64,000 nt of DNA from contig CM060841.1 in assembly GCA_030762175.1 (NCBI GenBank), positions 9,352,001 through 9,416,000 on the forward strand, in the 5' to 3' direction. Of the stretch, positions 57,699-64,000 are shown in pieces. A program made the position numbers and the translations under genes. Numbering within the stretch: the first letter of the stretch is position 1; the number at the start of each line of letters is the position of its first letter. The notes under the pieces are model-generated. The model searched no databases and was not told the origin of the DNA. It saw nothing but the letters and a program-made list of their open reading frames with translations. This stretch comes from Metallyticus violacea. Lineage: Eukaryota; Arthropoda; Insecta; Mantodea; Metallyticidae.

Positions 57699-59270
57699 TG
57701 AGGCGTGTCATTGAAAAACGGAAACGTGGAAAACTGTAATTAGGAGCTTCATAATAATGCACATCCATATAGCGCTATCAGAACTGTCGACAATGTTCAC
57801 GAATTTGATGGGGATTTTTTAAGCACCCACTCCTAGCCCAGACCACGCACCCAATGATTTTCGTTTTCCTTCATTTCAAGAAACGGCTTCAGAGTTGAAA
57901 ATGGCAGTGTTTTATGGTTTAATTCCCAATTATGTTTTCCCATCAGGCGTCTCGGATATATATGCTTCACACATATGGAAAATGAAATAGCCCATGTAAC
58001 CAAAACCTGGCACTTAAGATTAGGAGTTCTATAGTGGGCCCCCTGCACTCGCAAAGCTCTAGGGCTCGGCTACAGAGACATTTGGGATTTATAGAAAACC
58101 CCACAATCTAAGAGAAGAAATCCTATCTAAGGGAAAGGAAACTACGAAATCGAAAGTTACTCGCGAGAGGCTGTTAGCCCATCACAGAAGTTTTAAATTA
58201 CTCAGAACTTTAAAAAAATAAACATCGTTAATGCTCATTTAAAATATTTAGCACTAATAACTTCCTTGAATACGAGAATATGTAATACAGAAATAAAAAA
58301 ATATTTTTATTCATTATGCCTTTGTTTTTTGACAAAGTTAAAATAACTTTTCTTTGGCAAATTATGAAAGCTAGAGATTACTTTACATGATGGAAATAGT
58401 GAAAAGCAATACAAAATGGATAATAAAAGAAAATGCGTTTTAAATTGTAAAGAGAATAAAACAAAATACGGGCGTAGTTTGTTCGTGATACTTTTTAATG
58501 TATGCATGGCGGTTTAGCGTACTTACTTAATTTTCAGAACATGTTTCGGAGAGATTTCATGCAAGAAAAAGGAGAAAAAGAGTTCTAATTGGAAACAAAT
58601 GTTATAATTGTTGCAAAGAGTATACAAACTACAATTTGCAATTGTGCAAGTTTTATTTTATGTTAAAACATGTTTATATGAATATAAACTTAGCTAGATT
58701 TAGCTATAACTATAACTATAACTATTAAATAACCTTACTGAATAAAAGCAACAGAGCAACAACATTTAAATACGATAAGATAAATCAATGTCTAGGGCTT
58801 TGGTATCTCAAATGACGCCGTGTATCAAAGGAATTCAGGATCTGGAAACAAATTTTTGAGATCAGTTACCTGATATGATTCATAGAAATAATATAAGAGA
58901 ATATTTAGGAATATATGCATTAAAGCTAAAAATTCAGTAAAACATAAATAATAATGTATGATGAAATATATACAAAGCGAGTAATGAGTTACCAGCCTTA
59001 TGGAAAATAAGATTTGAAAAAAAATCCAGAATGAGGTTTTAACTTCCAGAAAAGATGTAATGAAGCTAAATAGTATAAGACGTGATAATGGTGATATAAT
59101 ATCAGATCTAAACAAAATATAAATACAGAAACGTGTTGAACATAAATAATATAATCATTTTATGGACATGCAGTAAATGGAACTAAATTAATTTTAAACT
59201 GAGAATGAAACCACAATAAAATAAAAAAATACAATATTCAAATTAAAATTAAAGAAGATAATGGAGCTAT
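57699..59270. other. No recognised gene
   Basis: Minus-strand ORFs of 66-96 codons in AT-rich sequence, no domain. Confidence 0.45.
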
Positions 59271-59281
59271 TTCAAGTAAGT

Positions 59282-59556
59282 TTTGTTTAATAATGTTTGA
59301 CGCCCGTTTTTACTACTGAGGCATCTCAGGCGATGAACACTGGTGATACATGGGATGAAACGGGAAAGCATTTTTTTTAAGGAAGTAAACGTTCCAGGTC
59401 TAAGTTTAGGGTACCTCCCCGGCATTTGCATTTATTAGGACTGAGGAAAACCAGGAAAAAACCTCAGTCAGGGAGGACGGTCCTGGTAATAATCAAACCC
59501 TCAGACTTCCCGCTCACGAGTCCGCGCCTTAACGACCTCCGAGCCAACCGTGGCGG
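59282..59556 (-). mobile_element. SINE-A, complete
   Basis: Tail (tgacgcccgtttttactact), centre (ccaggtctaagtttagggta), head (cgctcacgagtccgcgcctt). The B box is damaged (ataatcaaaccctcag). TTCAAGTAAGT (59271-59281) and TCCAAGTAAGT (59557-59567) flank it as a target duplication (10 of 11). Confidence 0.92.
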
Positions 59557-59647
59557 TCCAAGTAAGTGGAATTAATATAATCAAATCTAATATTGATCAA
59601 GTATTTCTTTAGTTTTAGAATAGCTTCGATAAATTTGATTTGGTTAA

Positions 59648-59800
59648 TGTACGAACACACTTTAACAGCTCAGGTCAACAGCGTCCCACTCAATTCAGGG
59701 CGTGAAACGGCCGACAAATTTTGCTCAGAGGCCTCTTCTTTCAGGCTTGAGGTTCTTTATCGTGTCGTAAATGTAATAACCACTATAATGACCAGAGTAT
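59648..59800 (-). mobile_element. SINE-B with internal deletion
   Basis: The end block and body are normal up to ttatcgtgtcgtaaatgta (59757-59775), then the copy jumps to ataaccactataatgaccag, which fits the A-box part of the head. About 110 bases between (lower body, B box) are missing. Confidence 0.8.
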
Positions 59801-60574
59801 AATCAAATCTTTGTCGAAGTTACATGTCCTAGTTTTAATAAAGTAAAAAAATTAAACTAAGATATGCTATTATTGTTACATTCTCCTCTCAAGATAAACT
59901 GTCCTTAAAACAACGTTTACCCTGGAAAACTGCTTCTGAGAATGCTCTTTTGAGAGTTTACATGACACCTGAAGAATAAAGTTTACTGTACACAACTTTA
60001 TATTCCTTCACCTGAACCTTAGCGAGAAACCCTAGCAACATACTTGCCTATGCAAAACGTTTCCGGGACTGTGTAATCCGATTTAGCTGTCTGTTATTTT
60101 CAATTTGAAACGCAGCAACGGGGCCATTCGTATTCCGATTTTGTTTTACCTAAGTTCAAGCGCTTCTCTATAAAAATCCCCCAAGTTTTAATGCTTTAGT
60201 ATCAAGCACCGGAACAGCTGCCGCATGGCAAGGAATGATCTGGTTTTCAATTAGCAACCCTGCTCCTCACAGGTCACTTGAACGTTTCCCAGTTGCTCTC
60301 ACGCTTCGAAGTAAAGCAGAAATAACTTTTAATCTGTCGAGAGATTTTCTTATGTAGAACGTTAATCATTTTTATTTCAGTCGAATATTTCTTAAAACAA
60401 ATATTGAACTTAATACTTTGCTGCAATTAAGACTTTTTGGCTTAAAACACTTTAATATGACGTGCTTTCAGAGTAAAATCAGCGCTGTTTTGTACCGAAA
60501 GACACCCGTGATTTTAATAATTAAAACTCGGACACCTTCGCAGACTCTCGTAAAGAGAATTGTACTTCGAGTAC
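59801..60574. other. No recognised gene
   Basis: Nothing identified. Confidence 0.45.
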
Positions 60575-61285
60575 TGGGAGTAAGATAAAGCTATCCTATG
60601 TGTTCCTTAAAGGACAAAGGCCTCCTAGCAAGTAGGGAATGCTCGCTTTTTCCTGACGTGGTGAGCTATTCCTCGCTAGTTGTTCGTATGCTGTTTCAGA
60701 CACTCTTTGGTTACTCCATTTCTCACTGCACTAGTTGCTTCTCGAGAGATTTTCATTTTTCTCTTCATCTTGCTACTCTTGACCAATCTGGACCTGCATG
60801 TTCCTTGAAGAGGTCTGTCCATCTTCTTCTGGGTCTGCCAGGACTGTCCTTTTTCCTATCCGGGGATCCCACATGGAGAACTTGTAGGTCCACATATTGT
60901 CCTGTATTCTTGTGATGTAACCGCCCCATTGCCGTTTGCCTTTTGAGCAATGTCTGTTGTCTGAGATATCTGATTTATTAATACTATAGGTATTTTATTT
61001 TGTTATTCAAAGTGATTTCCAGGATCTTGCGTTACATTTTTCTTTTGCATATTTTATCTATTTATTTATTTTTTAAGGTTTCGGGCGTCTGGAATCTGAT
61101 TGTCTAACAATATAGACTTAAGGACCCAAATAGCTTTCAGGTTATTGAGATCCTTCTTTGTACTTCTTTTTCTACTTTATCATGGAAGGAAATCTGTTGT
61201 CCTAGGTATGTATATTCGCCCACATATGTGAGGACTGTTCCATCTATTTTTATTGGGTTTCAGGTCCGTTTGAAATTTACTGCCT
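60575..61285 (-). mobile_element. LINE C-terminal fragment, minus strand, third LINE type
   Basis: Read on minus from 61285: GTVLTYVGEYTYLGQQISFH, DKVEKEVQRRIS (about 61240-61160), then pieces like LDNQIP, then MGRLHHKNTGQY, SPGRPRRRWTDLFKEHAGPD and WSRVAR (60900-60765). YLGQ-IS, the paired basic helix and GRPR-RW are the post-RT blocks of a non-LTR retrotransposon different from the other LINEs here. Frames are broken and no RT core remains. Confidence 0.75.
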
Positions 61286-61319
61286 CTTCAGTTTGTTTAG
61301 TGACAGCCTTGCACTCTTG

Positions 61320-61970
61320 CTATGCTCACATAATTGTTTCGCTGGAGGTAAAATCGGAACCGAAAATCGGATGGGAGATGGGCCAAACTCTGCAAGGTTA
61401 AGCACGTTGCGGATGACAGAGAGGATGCGATCGATAATGTGCCCTATATGCGCGGAGAAAGAATCTTGGGAACATATTCTGGCATACTGCAAGGGTACGG
61501 AAAAATGGAGGAAGAGAGCTCTACCGGCCACGGACAGTGACAATGCTGCACTTTGCTGTCAGATAGAAAGGAGCAGGGAACAGGTAAATTTTTAAACAAA
61601 GTGAGACAGCTCAGATCGGAAGAGGCAGACAACCGGAAAGGGGGATAGGGGAACTTGAGTCACAATATTTGGGGGTTGTACATATATGTGAGGGTGTATA
61701 AGTTATTTATTTTTGTCCTATTTTATTTTCCGTTTGTTTTATTTATATGTTTAAAACAACTTATTATTATATATTTCTTTATCTATTTATTTATTTCATT
61801 ATTATATACTGTATTTTAAGTATTAAATATTGTTTTGTGCATTGTAATGTATTTCCTAGTGTATTGGGAAAGCACTTACGGTCCCAGTACCCGTGCGATT
61901 GGGATGGGTTAGATTTGTAAAAATATATTTTGTAAATAAACACACTACTAACATTTCTACTACTGGTGTA
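61320..61970 (+). mobile_element. LINE X, best 3' end: CCHC knuckle, 3' UTR and triplet tail
   Basis: An open frame (61293-61595) carries NRMGDGPNSARLSTLRM, CPICAEKESWEHILAYCKGT (C-x2-C-x7-H-x4-C, 61440-61490) and a basic end. The 3' UTR follows, with ttgggaaagcacttacggtc at 61865 and aaatatattttgtaaataaa, closing in cacactactaac. The same UTR is found at 11860-12160 (minus) and the same protein end at 1-130 and 26000. Confidence 0.78.
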
Positions 61971-62528
61971 TAATGAACTATATAGTTGTCTCTTTCCCCA
62001 TCCTCTACCATCGCTGATTGGTATGCGCAGTCGAGTAAACGGTGGGGACCGGGTGGGTTTCTGGTGATCACGCCTGTATTAATTCAATATTTATTATTTT
62101 CCCCCGCATTCTTTGTAACGTTGCCAACTGTTACATATTCTACGGAGTTAGAGCTTTCAATCGGATTTAAACTTTACAGATAACCATTGTTTTTTTGACC
62201 TGGCACGCTGCAGATATGTGCAGAAACATTTTAGGCTCAAACACAAGGCGTGCTGGGGATGTAAATGGGTGAGCGAATTACTTCATAGAACTATACGAAA
62301 GTTGACTAGTAAATGAACCAAGGGCGAAATAAGACTGGGAGAAGCGCCGAACAGTAAGGGACCGCGCATACGAGTAAAGGGCATATGTGTAGTCCACTGG
62401 CTTGTAGAATAGGAATAAAGTTACCTTATGTAACGCTTACCTTAAATATACCATAACGAATTTGCGCAAAAAAGGCAGATTATACAATTATTATTTAAGA
62501 TAAAAATATTCTATGAGATAGCACATGG
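61971..62528. other. No recognised gene
   Basis: Nothing identified. Confidence 0.45.
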
Positions 62529-62780
62529 CCGCCAAGGGTGGACGATATCGTTAAGACGCGTACTCGTGAGCAGAAGATCTGGGATTCGAATCCCACGAGG
62601 ACCGTCCTCCCTATCTGAGTTTTTTTTTTCGGGTTTTTCTCAGTCCCCATAAATGGAAAATGTCGGGGAGGTGCCCTAACGTTTCTTTCCTTAAAAAATC
62701 CTTTCATCTCATGTTGCATCAGTACCCACCGCCTGTAGTGCCTCAGTAGTAAAACGGGCGTTAAACACTATTCAAAAAAA
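62529..62780 (+). mobile_element. SINE-A, complete with internal deletions
   Basis: Head (ccgccaagggtggacgatat, gggattcgaatcccacgagg), centre (ccccataaatggaaaatgtc), tail (gtaaaacgggcgttaaacac) and short A7 tail. The aaacttaggcctgga stretch is missing. Confidence 0.92.
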
Positions 62781-63227
62781 TCATGTATTGGAATTAATAT
62801 ATACATACATTTTTATATATAAATCTATTCCTTTTGTAGTGAAACCCAGAGGTTTCATTAATAATAACCAATATTGCATTCGCAAAAGTATGCATATAGG
62901 GGCTGCTTTTAGCAATTTCATTTTGTTGACGCCTGTTACAGCAACCATTTTTCCCCCCGCAATATATTGCTGCCAATAACAACCGGATGACAGAAATGCG
63001 TCGTGTTTTTGTTACTTCAGAATAGTGTTCTGCATTCTTCATCCTTCCTTGTGGGCATTTGTGCGCATATAATAATAAACAACTGAATACTGAATGATAA
63101 CGGAAAATATGTGTTAAATATTTATATAATAGTTTTATTTCTACGTTTTTGCTTTATAATTTTGTATGTTCTTCATTATTTGTTATCTACGCCGCATATA
63201 TTCAACATATCGTTTACAGAAGTCACA
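62781..63227. other. No recognised gene
   Basis: Nothing identified. Confidence 0.45.
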
Positions 63228-63418
63228 CCACTGCTACTGTCGGCCGAGGTCATTAAGGCGCTGACTCGCAAGCTGGAGGTCTGGAGTTCGAATCCCACCA
63301 GGACCGTCCTCCCAGACTGAGGTTTTTCTATCTTTTCTTCAGTCCTCATAAATGGCAAATGCCGGGGAGGTACCTTAAACTTAGGACTGGAACGATTCCT
63401 TCCTTTAAAAAAAACACT
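63228..63418 (+). mobile_element. SINE-A, tail deleted
   Basis: Head (gtcggccgaggtcattaagg, ggagttcgaatcccaccagg), centre (ggcaaatgccggggaggtac) and cttaggactgga, then ccttcctttaaaaaaaacac. The last third of the family is missing. No target duplication was settled. Confidence 0.9.
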
Positions 63419-63652
63419 ATGTGAAGGGTGTCTTAAGTATTTAGAACTGAAAACAAATCATTTTTACGCAGTAAACGCTGGAAACGTTACGGCTTTGTAA
63501 AGAGAAGATTCTATAAATATTTTATGAGTTTCAAGTGGATATTTCGTCGATTAGCGCAGAAGACATGACGGTTTTTCATCTCGCTACTAATGATTTAGAT
63601 TGTCCTCGTTGCAAAGTTTTTATTTTCAGTCGTCGTCTTCTACCCCTTCCTA

Positions 63653-63701
63653 TTCTTCTTCTTCTTCTTCTTCTTCTTCTTCTCCTTCTCCTTCTTCTTC
63701 A
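63653..63701. repeat. (CTT)n microsatellite
   Basis: About 16 CTT units with two interruptions. On minus it reads GAAG-type repeats like those ending the RTE-like LINE at 19083, so a lost LINE tail is possible but unproven. Confidence 0.95.
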
Positions 63702-63938
63702 GTTTCAGAGACAGGCATTTCTACCTGTTCCTAGAATTGTTAAATATTTTGTGTTGCTCACCTTTTTCTTGTGCACAGAATATTCCTTTTACCTTAGCTT
63801 TGCAGTATAGATGATGATTTTGTTTCAATAATGGATTACCACGTTATAAATTAAATACTAATCTAGCTAGATTGTTCTTCTTCTATTTAATATAAGAAAT
63901 GTTGAAAAAAACACAAAAATAGACAGAATCTCTATTTG

Positions 63939-63942
<4 letters not shown>

Positions 63943-63969
<27 letters not shown>
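63943..63969. repeat. (TG)n microsatellite
   Basis: About 13 TG units. Confidence 0.95.
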
Positions 63970-64000
63970 AACACTAAAACATGCAGTAAAATGTTTAGGA

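Larger units (their letters stand above)
63419..64000. other. No recognised gene; two microsatellites
   Basis: (CTT)n at 63653-63701 and (TG)n at 63943-63969. An ORF of 91 codons (63535-63810) owes its leucine run to the CTT array. Confidence 0.6.

Noticed and set aside
63535..63810. 91-codon ORF with a leucine tract
   Set aside because: Driven by the (CTT)n array; no other support.
1..64000. CRISPR array, prokaryotic operons or rRNA genes
   Set aside because: No regular short repeats with unique spacers, no ribosomal or operon-like coding blocks; composition and elements are those of an animal nuclear genome.

Overview
This window looks like an AT-rich, repeat-laden stretch of an animal nuclear genome, almost certainly an arthropod. 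No ORF exceeds about 150 codons. Every coding signal I recognise belongs to a transposable element, and all are broken. The element mix (mariner DD34D, rosa-like DD41D, Tc1, GTWNVR-type RTE-like LINEs, several tRNA-derived SINE families) is typical of large arthropod genomes. I cannot name the species. I see no prokaryotic gene, operon, CRISPR array, true tRNA or rRNA, and no host gene I can support. All alignments were made by eye inside this window; family names for the SINEs (A to D) and LINE X are local labels.

Layout. 0-10 kb: a LINE X 3' remnant, a full-length mariner split by a SINE-A, and two mauritiana/cecropia-type mariner copies. 10-15.3 kb: SINE-B, a SINE-A nested in a SINE-B, a LINE X 3' end with its triplet tail, a Tc1 element with paired TIRs, and a degenerate mariner carrying a SINE-B. 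15.4-21.4 kb: an RTE-like LINE running from 5' UTR to 3' end, split in its reverse transcriptase by a DD41D mariner, then a second DD41D copy and another transposase fragment. 24-30 kb: two undescribed dispersed repeats, LINE X with a SINE-B inside it, a SINE-A with a perfect 12-bp target duplication, and a small inverted-repeat element. 30-35 kb: a truncated mariner and two fragments of a second LINE, one carrying a small insertion with a stem-loop and a Penelope/hammerhead-like string. 36-37.5 kb: a DNA transposon with very long TIRs and a SINE-B. 39-45 kb: SINE-C, SINE-D and a repeat of about 1.0-1.5 kb present twice, one copy holding a SINE-B. 47-53 kb: two more DD41D deletion copies and a ruined mariner. 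54-64 kb: SINE-A and SINE-B copies, a minus-strand LINE C-terminus and the best LINE X 3' end.

How it fits together. Nothing here works as a pathway; the window is a record of layered transposition. SINE-A has landed in mariner and in SINE-B. SINE-B has landed in mariner, in LINE X and in the duplicated repeat. DD41D has landed in a LINE. Several insertions keep recognisable target-site duplications, so SINE ends can be set precisely and the order of events read. The SINEs would have depended on a LINE for mobilisation; which LINE is not clear. The most interesting leads are the family structure of the DD41D deletion derivatives, the possible central domain shared by three SINE families, the duplicated repeat at 41-45 kb, the long-TIR element at 36 kb and the small stem-loop insertion at 31.8 kb. 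I did not find a novel biological system that I can defend.
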